64,000 nucleotides of DNA from Helicostylum pulchrum (GCA_025677825.1 JAIXMO010000055.1:108675-172674), one strand, 5' to 3'. Positions 12,466 through 24,720 are shown, counted from the first letter of the stretch. Notes: a model not told the origin generated them from the letters alone. A program made the numbers and translations.

Positions 12466-13439
12466 ACTTCTTTAAGGAATTTTACGCCGTTATTTTTTAT
12501 TTTATTTTTTACAAGAAACTTTATGTTTATGATTTACTGGTAACATCATCTGCAACTCAGTGTATGAAAAAAAAAAAAAAAAAATAAAAAAAAAAACTTT
12601 GTGTATATATTTATATAGGAGTAAATTACAAGATAAAAAACCCCCAATAATAAAAAATCTACTTTTTTTTTTACATGTAATAATAACTTTCTTCCTATCT
12701 TTTACGTTGCGTATGTTGTGTAATAATAGAAATGAAAAATCTAAATTCGCATTTTACAAGTGTTGAATTTTAATCGATCGAAACAATGGTATATACATAT
12801 ATATTTTTGACATTATCTCTAATTTGGTAATTTGAGCGATTTCTAGGGGGCGAAAAAAACGGTCATTTCAACAAAAAAAGATGTATTATTTTGAGCTTTA
12901 AAAAAAATTATTCGAAAAAGGCACCCCCACCGCCCCCCCAACCTCATTCTAATTCTACTTTTCCAGGTCGTGGCCATTACTTTTTTATTTGTTTATTTTT
13001 GGGTAAGTTTTCGAAATCGATAATTTCTTATTGAATCATTGATCAGCTCCCACCGAGCTACTGTTGTTGTGTGTTACCGTTTCATCCACTATATTTTTTT
13101 CTGTATCAGCGATTTGTCAATAATGGTCGATCTCAATAACCCACTATTTTAGTTGTCCGTTCACCTTGAGAAATTAACTAATTTAGAAAATCATATTACA
13201 ACACACCTTCACCATGCTTTTTCGCGTTTTTATTCCGTGCCCCGCGCTATTTCTTGTTTCTAAACAGTGGTAAGTCCGCGCAACCCATTTAGAATGGTCA
13301 CTTTTTTTTATTTAAATTTTTTTCTTTTTAAACTTTAATCTCAATTGTGTCGTATTAAAAAAAAAATATCAAACAACGGTTTTTTAAAATACAATAGTAG
13401 CAGTTATCAATTAACGTAAACTCTTAAACGGTTTCTTTA
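12466..13439. other. Intergenic, no gene seen
   Basis: AT-rich 3' flank of the bHLH gene. A segment at about 13267 (CAGTGGTAAGTCCGCG) resembles a Tc1-type terminus in composition, but no matching inverted copy was found beyond the transposase fossil. Confidence 0.5.
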
Positions 13440-14511
13440 TTTAAAATTTTCGAAAAACATCAACAGGTTATATTCAGGAACAGAGTTACATTGCCTCAGC
13501 AATTCCTGTATATGAAGGGTCTTCCTTATTCTTAACTTTATTTTTAACATCACCCAAAATTACTCAATAGGGATTAAATTCGGGAGAGTAAGGAAGAAGA
13601 AAAATGCATCTGTACGCTCTACTAGTAATTAGACTATCAATTTCTCCGTGCGGATGGATGGGAGCGATATCCATAATGACGTAGAGACCTTTCAGTTCTG
13701 GGGTTCTGATAAGAGAAATTATAGTAACGGCAGGAGTACCGCCTCATGTTAATATCAACTGCGGACTCGTCAGTAAAAACGCAGTTTTTAACATGGTCCA
13801 TGTCTGTTTCTGTCCACTTTTTTTTTACCCATTCATATCTATTATTAAGACGTGTTATATCATTTCGGATCTTAGGTTGGCGACTTCGTTTTTTTCATTG
13901 AGATATTGCACTCTTTTTACAATAAAATTATTCATCATTGTTCTCTTTAAACCCTTCAATCGCTGCGGTTAAGCTTTTTTTGCCCTAGAACTCAACGATA
14001 TGCTTCTTTCGTTCCTCTTGAAGTCGACTTCGAGGACGGTAAATATCCCAGTCAGGCTATGTCTTTGTTTTTTTTTTTACGCCTGTGTTTACCCTGTTCA
14101 ACTCTGACACACCAGACATTCTGGCTGATTTAGCAGCCGAAAAAAAATCGATCTTCAAATAATATAAAAAGTGTTTTCTGGTCGTCCCGTACTTATCTTG
14201 GTAGCTTTTACTTTCTCAATAGTAACAGGTTACGACACCTTGTACTCGGTTAAAATGATTAAACTCTTTAACCTATACCCATCTCCTTCATCAGTAATGT
14301 TGCCCAAGGCCTCAGTGGTAATTCTACTACTACTACCTTTGGGATTTAAAAACCCGCCAATTGGTTTTAAAAAATCTGCCATTGCACTTACAGATGCAAA
14401 AGAAAAAAAAAAAAAAACTTGCTTCCAAAAATGAGGTCTTGGCCGTGCACAACCTAAATTAAGTAATTGTGATATTATACAGAAGAAGAAAAAACTAAAA
14501 ATACCTCCCAT
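13440..14511 (-). pseudogene. Tc1/mariner (DD34E) transposase fossil
   Basis: The minus strand carries the catalytic blocks in order. NCVFTDESAVDINM holds the first Asp (about 13760-13800). YVIMDIAPIHPHGEI holds the second Asp (about 13650-13690). LLPYSPEFNP follows, and the third residue (the Glu of the usual NPIE.FW) appears 34 residues later only after a one-base frame change, followed by a stop. The family's C-terminal block then reads QELLRQCNSVPEYN. Upstream (14100-14511) the frame is broken by several stops but still shows transposase-like N-terminal text such as TEALGNITDEG. The copy is inactive. The core 13460-13880 is certain; the extension to 14511 is less so. No terminal inverted repeats were paired. 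Confidence 0.8.
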
Positions 14512-15528
14512 CTTCTTTTAAACATGAGAATATACTTTTTTATATTACTACTAAGAATAATATCCAAAATTAGTTTTTTTTTTTTTTTAATTATTAAGAA
14601 GGAACGTCAAATGATGTTCTAATACATTCCCCATTATACCTTTTGTTGTCTACTATCCGTACGTTGTTAATTTTATCTCGGATGAATTTCTAAAAACATG
14701 CTTGCAGAGCGAGTGTTTAAAAAAAGGAGGTAGCATTTAAGCATTTAGCTTAACCAGTAGAAACTAACTCTGTCATTTTACTTTAACTCTCTCCTCCAAC
14801 CCCAAAAAAAAGAAATATGTTTACGCTTCAAATTCAGACAGATAGACTTTTTATTATTTGTTATTTTGAGAAGAGTTATTTTCAGATACGTAAGAACAAT
14901 AGAGTGTTTATTTTAGTAATCAGTCATTCATTACTTTAGATTAAAGTAACACGGATTTTCTTATCAGTTAAACCAATAAAATGATCAAAGTAATTTCTTT
15001 TTTTTTTGCGTGAGCAAATATGTAAAACGTCTAAGCCCAATCATTACAATGTCTATGGTTTTAAGAAATAATATAACCTCAATTATACGTGTAAATAGTA
15101 TCAAATATTACAAGAAACGGATTACCTTTTAAATATTAATTGTTATATTTTTTACTTTGTATAAATTAAATTAAGAAGAAAAAACTTGGAACAATAAGTA
15201 TAATTCCTTTAAGAGAAAAAAAAAACGAGATACAATTCGTTTTCAAATAGTATACAGTGTATATTATATAAACGTTAAAAGTTAATATATAAAAACAGAC
15301 AGAGAAAGGCTTTTTACATTGTTTGAAGTAGTAGTATTAAAAAAATATAGGCCTTTTATCACTGTATCAAAAAAACACTGGACTTTTTTTTTACTTAGAA
15401 TCAGAAAACAGCTTTTTTATTGGTCTGGTTTTTTTTTCTGTGTCTGAATTAAAAAAAAAAAATATGTGATTACTGTATTAGCAGCACGGAACGAGTCAAC
15501 CTGTTAGTACCCCCTCTCTCCTTTCGCA
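14512..15528. other. Intergenic, upstream of RPL42
   Basis: AT-rich with many homopolymer A and T tracts. No coding signal and no repeat pair were seen. A pyrimidine tract (CCCCCTCTCTCCTTTCG) directly precedes the RPL42 start codon, as is common for ribosomal protein genes. Confidence 0.5.
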
Positions 15529-16113
15529 ATGGTAAAGTATACAACTACTGGGGATTTTTTTTTAAAAAAGTGTATCCATATATATATATAAGTGTATATA
15601 TATATGTGAGAGAAAAGATAGAGATGGATAGATAGATGGATGGATGGATACCCAAAAAAAAAAATCGACTTTTTTCCAGACATTTTTTTTTTGCTAATGC
15701 TCACAATTTTAAAAAATAAATTAGGTCAACATTCCTAAGACCCGTAACACCTACTGTAAGGGTTCCAAGTGCAGAAAGCACACTCCCCACAAGGTCACTC
15801 AATACAAGGCCGGTAAGGCTTCTCTCTTCGCTCAAGGTAAGAGACGTTATGACCGTAAGCAAGCCGGTTATGGTGGTCAAACCAAGCCCGTTTTCCACAA
15901 GAAAGCCAAGACTACCAAGAAGATTGTCCTCCGTCTCGAGTGTACTGGTAAGTCATAACAACAATTGGATGGTCAACTTTTTCCAACTTGTGTATTTAAT
16001 TTTTATTTTTTTAATTAGCTTGTAAGTACAAGATGCAACTTGCTATCAAGAGATGTAAGCACTTCGAGTTGGGTGGTGACAAGAAGACCAAGGGTGCCGC
16101 TCTTGTTTTCTAA
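15529..16113 (+). CDS. RPL42: 60S ribosomal protein eL42 (L36a/L44)
   Basis: Exons are 15529-15531 (only the ATG), 15725-15947 and 16019-16113, giving 106 aa, the normal family length. The sequence is nearly canonical: [51 protein letters not shown] and [11 protein letters not shown]. The two CxxC-type pairs of its zinc-binding site are intact (CKGSKC; C...C in LECTACK). It sits in the large subunit near the E site. Residue 56 is Pro (TKPV), the cycloheximide-sensitive state known in fungi, where Gln gives resistance. Codon use is clearly biased to C-ending codons compared with its neighbours, as expected for a highly expressed gene. The 193-nt first intron is the longest in this window. Confidence 0.97.
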
Positions 16114-16370
16114 ATTGTTACCTCATATCAATTTATACGTTCACGTTCGCTCTTTTTTTTGCAAAAAAAAGACCTGTTTTTTTGTTCCTTTTTTACTCAT
16201 TCCTTTGAAATAAAGCTATAAAGATCACTTTTTTATGCAAATTGACTTTTTGACATTACCTTTTTTATATATAATTATTAAACCAATGTGGTGGCTTATT
16301 CCAGAGTATATATTAGAACTCATATTTTTTTCCCTGAAAGTTCCCTTTTTGTTTTCTGTTTAAACAACAA

Positions 16371-17234
16371 ATGAGTTTAGAAGAGAAAAAAGCTATTGTA
16401 ATAGAGACCGAGACCGAGACCGAGACAGTAAAGGTAAACCCCCCCCTCCCCCACAATATTAACTCTACTATACAATCTATAACTGACCTTGTTTTTTTTG
16501 TAAAGCCAGCAAAGAAAGATAACTACAAGGAAAAAGCAGAAAAGAAACGTAAAATGGCAGAAATGAATCCTCATTATTTAGCTGCCAAAAACCGAGAAAT
16601 TCCACCTGAAAAGAGACTCCGTAGAAGAAAAGACGGTGATTTTAGAGACGTAGACGATATGCATACTGCCAACTATTACTTTGAAAACGGTAAAAAATTA
16701 CCCCTTGAAAAAAAAAAAAAAAAAAAAAAGGCACTGACAGAATCAAATATAGAAATGCGTAAAGTAAAACCATATTACTTTGAATACAAGTCATTTGCCA
16801 AAGGACGTTGGTTTGATAGAACCATTCTTGAAGTATTTTCTTCTGAATTTAGAGATCGTAGTGTTGATTATTATGTAACTGTCAAAAACAAACTTCATGT
16901 ACTTTAAAAACTAATTCTCTTTTTTATATATATAAATGTAGCGTTATGCAATTGAAAAAGGTTTACTCACAATCAATGATAAACAAGTAACAGTAGACAC
17001 GATTATTAAGAATGGAGATACAATTGGACACAAAATTCATCGCCATGAACCTCCTTGTACCGATCAACCTATTAAGATTGTACATGAAGATCAAGATCTG
17101 TTTGTCATTGATAAACCAGGAGGTATTCCTGTACATCCAGCTGGAAGATATAGACACAACTCAATTATTCATGTATTAAAAAAAGAATTGAATATACCTA
17201 AACTTTTTCGTAAGCAGTTTTTAAAATTATATGC

Positions 17235-17265
<31 letters not shown>

Positions 17266-18086
17266 GTATGTTAACTTGAATATGTAGCTTGTAATAGACT
17301 TGATTTACCTACTTCAGGACTTATGTTGATTGCTAGAAATTCAACACGCGCTCAAATGATTGAGCGTGAAATGTCTTCAGGGCAAATTCAAAAGGAATAT
17401 ATTTGTAGAGTGGATGGCAAATTCCCAGAGTAAGTTTACAACTAGTATAATTAAGAGGGGTGATCGCTAATATAGTTTTTAGTGGTGAGATTGTTTGTGA
17501 TGCACCTATTAAATGTATCTCTCATAAAATGTCAGTAAACTATGTACATGAAGATGGCAAGGCCTCTGTGACGAAATTTGAACGGCTTAGTTATAATGGA
17601 AAGACGAGTACAGTACGCTGTAAACCCATGACAGGTCGTACACACCAAATCCGAGTTCATCTTCGATACTTGGGTTTCCCTATTTCAAATGATCCGCTCT
17701 ATGGTAATGGTACATCTTGGTCCCCTTTTATTCGACCTGGTGAAAGAATGGAAGAAAAAGATGCTAGATTACTTGTCGATAAATTATTTGAATACTCACC
17801 TATAGAAGATTGGGATGAACCCGAGCCTAATGCACTTACTACTACTACTACTACTACTATAGTAGAAAATGATGATGATACAAGGTGTTCCGAATGTAGT
17901 TGTTCACTTGTGTTGGGTAAAAATTATGAACAATTATGTATTTATTTACATGCTTGGCGTTACAAGACAAAAGATTGGGAGTATGAAACTGAACTACCAT
18001 TTTGGGCTAAAGAAGATTTCAATGATGATACGGCACCTGTTAAATATAAAAATACACTAGTTGTACAACCCAATGTTGCAGTATAA
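16371..18086 (+). CDS. RluA-family tRNA pseudouridine synthase (Pus9/Rib2-like)
   Basis: Exons are 16371-16433, 16506-16874, 16942-17209, 17288-17429 and 17483-18086. Intron 1 (72 nt) is a multiple of three without a stop, so its retention would add 24 residues. After a basic N terminus comes an S4-like segment ([24 protein letters not shown]). The catalytic RluA domain follows: [12 protein letters not shown], the active-site block [11 protein letters not shown] with the catalytic Asp, [23 protein letters not shown] and NDPLYG. The C-terminal extension ([13 protein letters not shown], here [14 protein letters not shown]) is typical of the eukaryotic Pus9/Rib2 branch, which isomerises U32 in tRNAs. 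Compartment (cytosol versus mitochondrion) cannot be decided. It is convergent with the RBMS-like gene 168 bp away. Confidence 0.9.
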
Positions 18087-18253
18087 AAAAAACTTTAATT
18101 TTATTAAAAAGAGATGTGTTTTTTATATATATAAATGTGTATATATTGTTTTTTTTTTGGGAAGAGAAGGAAAGAAAAAAGGGTTTGCTGTGTATGTATT
18201 AAGATTTTTGTTAAAAAAAGCAAAAAAAGAAAAAAAAAAAGAGGAGTCTCTCA

Positions 18254-20129
18254 TTATGATTCAGCAGTAGCTTCTGACATGTTCATCTTTTTTTCCATAT
18301 CGGATACTAGCCCATCCTCTGCAGACTGTTGCTGCTGTTGTTGCTGCTGTTGTTGTACTACATGATGAGGATATCTATTTAAAAAGTGTTAGATAAGATC
18401 TTTAAAACTAAAAAAAAACTTACTGTTGTAACATTTGATGGTCAAGATAATAATGGGAAGAAGAAGGAGCGATACCCAACATAGTTTCTGGCGTAATGGG
18501 CATCATGGGTCTCATTGAGAAACTAGCCATAGGTTGGAAATCTCTGGTAGGTCTAATCATTCTTCTACGTGCTGTTTGATTCTTTAGTTTTTTTTGTGCA
18601 GGAGAATCGGCAAAACGCACTTGTAGTGGTGCAGAAGATCCTTCAATGATGTGTCCATTAAATCGATCAATAATAGCTGAAGCAGCTTCACGATCTGTCA
18701 ATCTTTTTATATATATATACACTGTTAATATAACAATATATATATATTCACTTTGTGTGTGTGTGTGTGTACATTACCTTGCAAAACCTACACCTCTACT
18801 CATACCAGATTGTGGATCACGTAAAATGCGATTTGAAATTGTTTGATATGGGTGAAATATTTCCTCAAGTTTCTATTTAAAAAAAATTTAATATAAGCTT
18901 GACCAACTCCGCTAAATAAGCCCAAAAAAAAATACACATACTTGTTCTGAAGTATCCAAAGGCAAGTTTGAAATATAGATATTAGTAGAAGTTTCGTCTT
19001 GTAAATGTCTAAGACGAGAACTGAATGATTCCTAAAAACATATAATAACTGTCAGTTAACATATAGTTTACCACACACACACAGACACACACAGAACTTT
19101 ACTACCTGTCCCACTCTGGCAAATGATGCTTGAAGACCAGCTTTGTTTAAACCTTCAATAGCGTCTTCACTTTCTTGTTCGTTTTCAAACATGGCAAAAC
19201 CGTACCCTTTACATTCACCAGACTTTTGATCGATAATTGCTTTAGAAGAAGCAATGATACCATAACTAAGAATAAAATTATGTTAATTTTTTTTTTGTTT
19301 GTTATTACTCTTATTCCGAATCCAGTACATACACTTGGCACATTTCCAAAAAAGATTCATCTGTTGTAGAAGAAGATAAACCGCGAACATAAATATTATG
19401 TGTATGAAAAGAATTTAATTCTAATTCAAGTTGTTGCTGTAATTGTATTTGTTGTTGATGATGTATTTCGTCTTGTTGTTGCTGCTGTAAGTGTTGCTGT
19501 TGCTGCTGCTGCTGCTGGTGGTGGTGGTGGTGTTGTTGTTGTTGCTGTTGATGATGATTATTATTATTATGTCTCTTATTATTTCTATGATCACCGGCAG
19601 TTGTAATAATATATGGACCAGGAAGATATTGATGAGGAGGAGATCCAGGTATAGAAGATGTACCAGTTAAAACGGGAGAAGAGATATGAAGAGGAGGGAA
19701 AGGTTGAGCTGAATGAGGTGGAAGCATATAAGCGGCATGAGTAGGTGGAGATAAAGTGATACCACCTTGTTGATATTGAAAGGTAGGACTAAAAGGTGGA
19801 CTGGTGGGATTAATAGGAGGTGATTGTGGGTGCAATGCTGGTGAGCCGGGATAACTTTGATATCCATTTGAATAGTCTGGATAATATTGAACTGAAAATT
19901 GAGGACTTAAAGGATAAACGTAAGTATAATTTACTGAGGGATCGGCCATTTCATATCCATTTGCTGCAAGCTGAGCTGGATCAATATATGTAGCTCCATA
20001 AGGTGGATAAGGTGGTGAAGTAGGTGTTACATGCTTTACTTGAGGTGTGCTTCGAGGTGTTACACTTCTTTTATCTTCTTTTTTACCATCTGTTGAATTA
20101 ACATTAGTATTTACTTCTGAAGTAGTCAT
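18254..20129 (-). CDS. RBMS/MSSP-like protein with two RRM domains
   Basis: Exons on the minus strand are 20129-19333, 19265-19106, 19031-18942, 18872-18778, 18702-18424 and 18374-18254, giving 513 aa with all phases closing. The N-terminal half is low complexity: Pro/Tyr/Ser-rich, then runs of Gln and His encoded by long CAA/CAG/CAC tracts. RRM1 begins NIYVRGLSSSTTDESFLEMC with RNP1 CKGYGFAMF. RRM2 begins NIYISNLPLDTSEQ with RNP1 SRGVGFAR. The wording NIY(V/I)..L plus C-terminal FADSPAQKKLK matches the RBMS family of single-stranded nucleic-acid binders. A second poly-Gln stretch lies near the C terminus. It probably controls mRNA stability or translation; this is inference from the family. 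Confidence 0.9.
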
Positions 20130-20954
20130 ATCTACTTCTTTCTTTTTTAAAATAAAAAAAAGGCCAATATATATAGAGAGAAAGAGAAGAAGAAGAAGAG
20201 GAAAAAGTGTATTTTATTCCTATTAAAAAAAAAAAAAAAAAAAGGAGGAAATAAGAAAAGGGGAAAATTATATAAAAAAAAAAGTCTACTTTGTATGGCA
20301 GAAAGGGATGACCAACCAACCAAGCAGCGTCATCAGTTGGTTTTGTCACACTTCAATTTTATAGATTCCCCGCTACAAACATAAGGTAGGATACCTCGTT
20401 ATCTCGTTCTTTTTCACTTTTTAATGCTTTTTCCCTGCTGTAACTTGATTGTTTTTGCAATTGAGCGGTTATTGAATGTTGAAACTGATAAAAGTAAAAG
20501 TCGTACTTTTTTTAATATAACATTGATATATAATATGAATCGATATATGCTTACTAGAATTAAACAAACTATGTAATTATATAGTCGAAATAACCAGAAA
20601 GTGCTCTCGCTATGAATCATTAAATCATTTACATATATCAAAAAAAAAAAAAATACATATGACACGTGGTGACACCAGAGATCAATAACTTATTTTGTAT
20701 ATTGCATTCTTATACCTACACTTCTTTTTTACTGCATTGCATAATTGTACAATTAATATACATAGCATATATAGTTTTAAATACATGAATTTTACTAAAG
20801 GGTGTATTCTACTTGCTTATAATAAAGGATGCCCTTTTTTTTTTAAAAAAGTAAAAAGAGAAATACATTTGGTAAGCAATTATCACACTATACTTGTGTT
20901 TCGGTTGCTCAAGTAATCTTATTTATTCGTACACACGCTTGTCTTAATAACTTT
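20130..20954. other. Intergenic, no gene seen
   Basis: 5' flank of the RBMS-like gene and 3' flank of the carboxyltransferase gene. It holds GA/CT-rich and A-run DNA at 20160-20285. No domain was found in the short ORFs on either strand. Confidence 0.5.
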
Positions 20955-22810
20955 TTAAGGACGATAGAGAATACGAGGACCGTGAATCTTTGTCTTTTCT
21001 AATCTTTGTGGTAACACATGATCGTACATCATCTTTACCCATTCGCATAAAATAGGTCTTGTATCGCGAGGATCAATAATTTCTGGCATATCAAATATTT
21101 CCGCTGTACGCAAAGGCGATCTTACTGCTTCAAATTGTGACATGATCTTTTCATACATTTCATTTCTCTTTTCTCCTGCCGCATCCAATTCGCGACGATA
21201 AGCAGCCTATAGTTATGTATGTAGGTTAAAAGAAAGAACGTTCAAAGTGTTATTTTACAAGAGCGTGTTTCTTACATAAATACCACCTTCTAACGGTAAA
21301 CTTCCCCAATCACCACTCGGCCATGCAATTCGCATATTAGGTACACGATTATCAACAAATGCAGCTCCAGCAACACCAAATACTTTACGAAGCACAACAC
21401 TAAAATAGGGTACATCACATTGGTATAACGCCGCAGTTAAAGTAGATCCATAACGGATAGTACTAAAAAAGAAATTTAGCTTACATAAAACTATATTATG
21501 TAATTTATAAATATACTTTACGCTTCTTTTTCTGCAACAGTACCAACAGCAAATCCAGCATAATCAGCAAAATTTATTATAGGAATACCAAACGTGTCAC
21601 ATAAATCTATATGCCGTCTAAACTTATGACAACTGGCAGCAGAGATGACACTTCCCTTCAAAGTACAATCAAATGTAATGATACCAACTACATACCCATT
21701 GATTCTAGCTAAAGCACACACCGCACCATCACCCCACCGAGACCCGATCTCAAACAAAGAACCTTTATCAACAACACGTGTCAAGATATCTCTAACCTGA
21801 TACATACGTTGGCGTCGTTTAGGTATAATCTCCAGCAATTCATCGTCACAACGATCAACAGGATCGTCCGTAACTTGATAAGGAGGCAAATTAAAATTAT
21901 TCGTAGGCATATAACTTAAAAATTGATGAATCTGTTGAAAGCACTCTGTTTCAGTAGAGGCAAGGTTATCAAATGTACCATTCGATGTATGAATTAATGC
22001 TCCGCCAAGCTCTTCTTTGGAAACAGTTTCATACGTGGCGTTGGCAACAATGGGTGGCCCTGCTGCAAATAATGAACCGATATCGCTCGAAACAACCGAG
22101 AAATGAGTCAAGGTTGCTCGCGCCGCACCTAACCCAACTGCAGGCCCCAAGGCTGCAGCCACAACCGGGATCTCAGATAAACTAGCAATCATATCATGCA
22201 TACCAAACAAGGGGGGTAAATACGTAGCTCCTTTATCCAAAATCAATGTAACAGATCCACCACCACTACTACCATCAATCAGTCGAACCATCGGCACCTT
22301 TAATTTTCTAGCCAATTGTTCAGCATATAAAGATTTACCCCAGACTGCACCATCTGCATGGCCACCTCGAATGGCAAAATCATCAGCGGCCACAATCACA
22401 TCACGTTGTGATACCGTACCTTTGCCACAAATAAAATTGGCTGCTGTATAGCTTTCAACAGTCCCATCTGCCTTGTATTTAGCATTACCTGCTACACTTC
22501 CAATCTCTCGAAAACTACCCGTATCCAAAAATCCTTCGATTCTTTCGCGGACCCATAATTTACCTGTGGTCTTTTGTCGAATGTAACCTCGGTCAGTTGT
22601 ATCTGGTGTACGGTTTTGAGTTTGTCTTCTTCTTATTTCTAAAATTGCGTCCTTATATTTTATTATCATTAATTTGTTTGTTAACCAAATTAGTGTTAGG
22701 AGGTTTTTTTTTTTTACCTTCCACTCGGATTTTTCAAGTGCTTCATCTTTTTTATTCGGGTTTAAATGGTTAGCGATATGCTGTAATCTATCCTTTGATT
22801 TTTTAGACAT
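20955..22810 (-). CDS. Acyl-CoA carboxylase carboxyltransferase subunit-like
   Basis: Exons are 22810-22718, 22651-21522, 21462-21276 and 21206-20955, giving 553 aa. The start is the ATG of MSKKSKDRLQ; the open frame runs further upstream but exon 1 fits well. Both halves of the biotin-dependent carboxyltransferase fold are visible. The N half has KLWVRERIEGFLDTGSFREIG, ADDFAIRGGHADGA, RLIDGSSGGGSV and ALGPAVGLGAARATL. The C half has RWGDGAVCALARINGYVVGI, DTFGIPIINFADYAGFAVG and VAGAAFVDNRVPN. Such subunits move CO2 from carboxybiotin to an acyl-CoA, with a separate biotin carboxylase partner. The acyl substrate is not clear: the motif wording differs from the typical propionyl- and methylcrotonyl-CoA beta subunits. 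No obvious mitochondrial presequence was seen. Confidence 0.85.
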
Positions 22811-24590
22811 ATGGGAAAAATAACAAAGAGAAGAAAAAAGCTTATTTTCTTCTCTCTCACACACTTAACAAACCATTTAATAATTTTTTAAAACTCAATT
22901 TTCGTTCACTTACTTGAATAACTTTAGTCATCGGAATAACTTTCTATACTGTGGGGGTATTTACTATAAAACAAATTAATTAACCAATAGAAATGATGTA
23001 TTTTCAAAAATTGAAACTTACATAAACATTTTTATAGAAAATGTAATAGAAAATTAAAATGGTTAATAAATAAATAAATTAGTTGTTTTAAGCTCTTACC
23101 TAGGTTTCTCTAGTAATACCATAATCGATAGCAGGCCTTGAGGTGCTTCGGTTAAGGAAAACGTCGGCTATTTTTCTGAAATCATCAGTATTTGTTTCAC
23201 TGTTGTAGTCGTTGTAACAGAAAGATGGATGTTGCGTCTTTAGTAGTAACATAGTCGATCCTGAAATGCATATTGCTGTAGCAGATACGGCATCTCTTCC
23301 CTTGTGTGTTTCGTTTTTCAAGGCCAATATACAATGCTTGTTAGAGCAAACTGCTGTTCCTCTTACTTCCTTGATGAGAATACCATTCTTGGTTTTTAAG
23401 ACTTTGAACGGTGTGTTGTTTTTTTAAAACAAAAAACGCAAGTTTGAGATGTCAAATTTTCGTTCGTAACAGCGACGGATACTGCGTATATATCTACCTT
23501 TTTTTTTCATGCATAATTTTAACCTTTCCACAGAATAGCATAAATGTTTTTTTTTATTATACGTGTATATCGATAAAGCTCATGCTTGCACTGAGCAGCA
23601 ATTCTCTCTTGATAACTAAAATTTTTTTTTCTTTATTATAGCAAAAATAATAATAATAGACAATCAAATTCTATACCTCGTGTGCAAAATAAGCTAAAAA
23701 AAATGGGTTTCCAGAAATTAAAGTGAAAAAACCCTATTTTTTAGCTACCGCTCGCAAATATCTAGCGATAAAAAAAAACTATTCACTTGCACAATAATGA
23801 TTTGTACTTCCACAAACACTTATTATTTACGAGATAAACATATATTCTGACATTTTATGCCCAGAATATGTTGAGAAACAAAATCCGTTCCTTGTCCGTC
23901 TTCAAAATAATCTTATTTCGCTATAAAAAAATAATGTAAACTTCTAATAAAGTGTGCTATTTTTTTTTTTTTGGAGAAAGATACACGCACCTGGAGTTTT
24001 TTATAGCGCCATTCATCGCAATGGCAGCCGTATTTTGCGTCCTGCAGATAAGTCCTACAATCGTAACCCCAACCATAAACTCTAACTCGCTATCCATTCT
24101 ATCGTATTTAAGTTTGGGACACCAAAATCAATAACGTTTAAAAAGCTGGGGCTAGTTACAATAAAAATTTAATTCACTTTTTGTAAACAGTTTAATCTTA
24201 ACTTATAGAAGAAGACCTTTAAATTAAGCTCTTTTAGTTTATCTTTACTCTTTATTTTATTTTGTACTTGGATTCCCTTAGATCTTACTTTCCGTTGTAC
24301 TTTTTACTTGAACCTTTTATTTTATTTTATTTCTCAGGTCTTTCTACCTTTAAAACAGGAGCCTATGCTCGCTTACTATTACCTTATTGTATTATTTTTA
24401 TAGTTTACCATCTTATCTATTGATTAACACTATAATAAAAAAGTAGAGCTGCAAATCTCTATTTACTGCTTTCTTTTACATGTAGTATTGTGGTAATCAA
24501 GGTTTTATAATTTATTTAGTCACAAGAATATACCAACCGCTCTCAGATATCGGGGCGGTCAAAGGAAGCTCTATTTTTTTTTAGCTTCAT
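22811..24590. other. Gene-poor interval
   Basis: Apart from the minus-strand fragment at 23099-23423 nothing coding is supported. Short plus-strand ORFs at 23411-23641 and 23952-24134 are hydrophobic low-complexity text. Confidence 0.5.
23099..23423 (-). pseudogene. TnpB/Fanzor-like C-terminal fragment (tentative)
   Basis: An open minus-strand frame of about 105 residues has no start in context and no intron structure. It reads VRGTAVCSNKHC, then HKGRDAVSATAI, then QHPSFCY. A Cys pair followed by RD..xA..I is the order of the zinc ribbon and last RuvC motif of TnpB/Fanzor proteins. The region at 61840-62105 shows the same order with HPSL after it. Both would be copies of one mobile nuclease family. 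The second Cys pair of the ribbon is not visible here, so the call is tentative. Confidence 0.4.
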
Positions 24591-24720
24591 TTGATAAATA
24601 ATAATCTCTTTTACCCTACATTCAAAGCGCAAAAGAATCTGACTGAACAGTTTGGAATCGATCCTGAGTACGTCCGAATCTGGCTACAACGTAGAAAATA
24701 TACGGAAAATAAAATGTCTA
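24591..24720 (+). pseudogene. Homeodomain-like fragment
   Basis: About 40 residues resemble helices 2 and 3 of a homeodomain. NLFYPTFKAQKNLTEQFGI is followed by EYVRIWLQRRKYTENK, where the family consensus for helix 3 is WFQNRR. The upstream part (helix 1) is missing in this frame and the downstream text loses similarity. Asn51 of the canonical homeodomain is replaced by Arg, so normal DNA recognition would be impaired. It may be a decayed gene copy or a single surviving exon. Confidence 0.4.

Noticed and set aside
13267..13290. Possible terminal inverted repeat of the mariner fossil (CAGTGGTAAGTCCGCG)
   Set aside because: No inverted partner was found on the other side of the transposase remnant.
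19400..19606. Plus-strand ORF with Val/Ala/Gly runs
   Set aside because: It is the reverse of the poly-Gln/poly-His exon of the RBMS-like gene.
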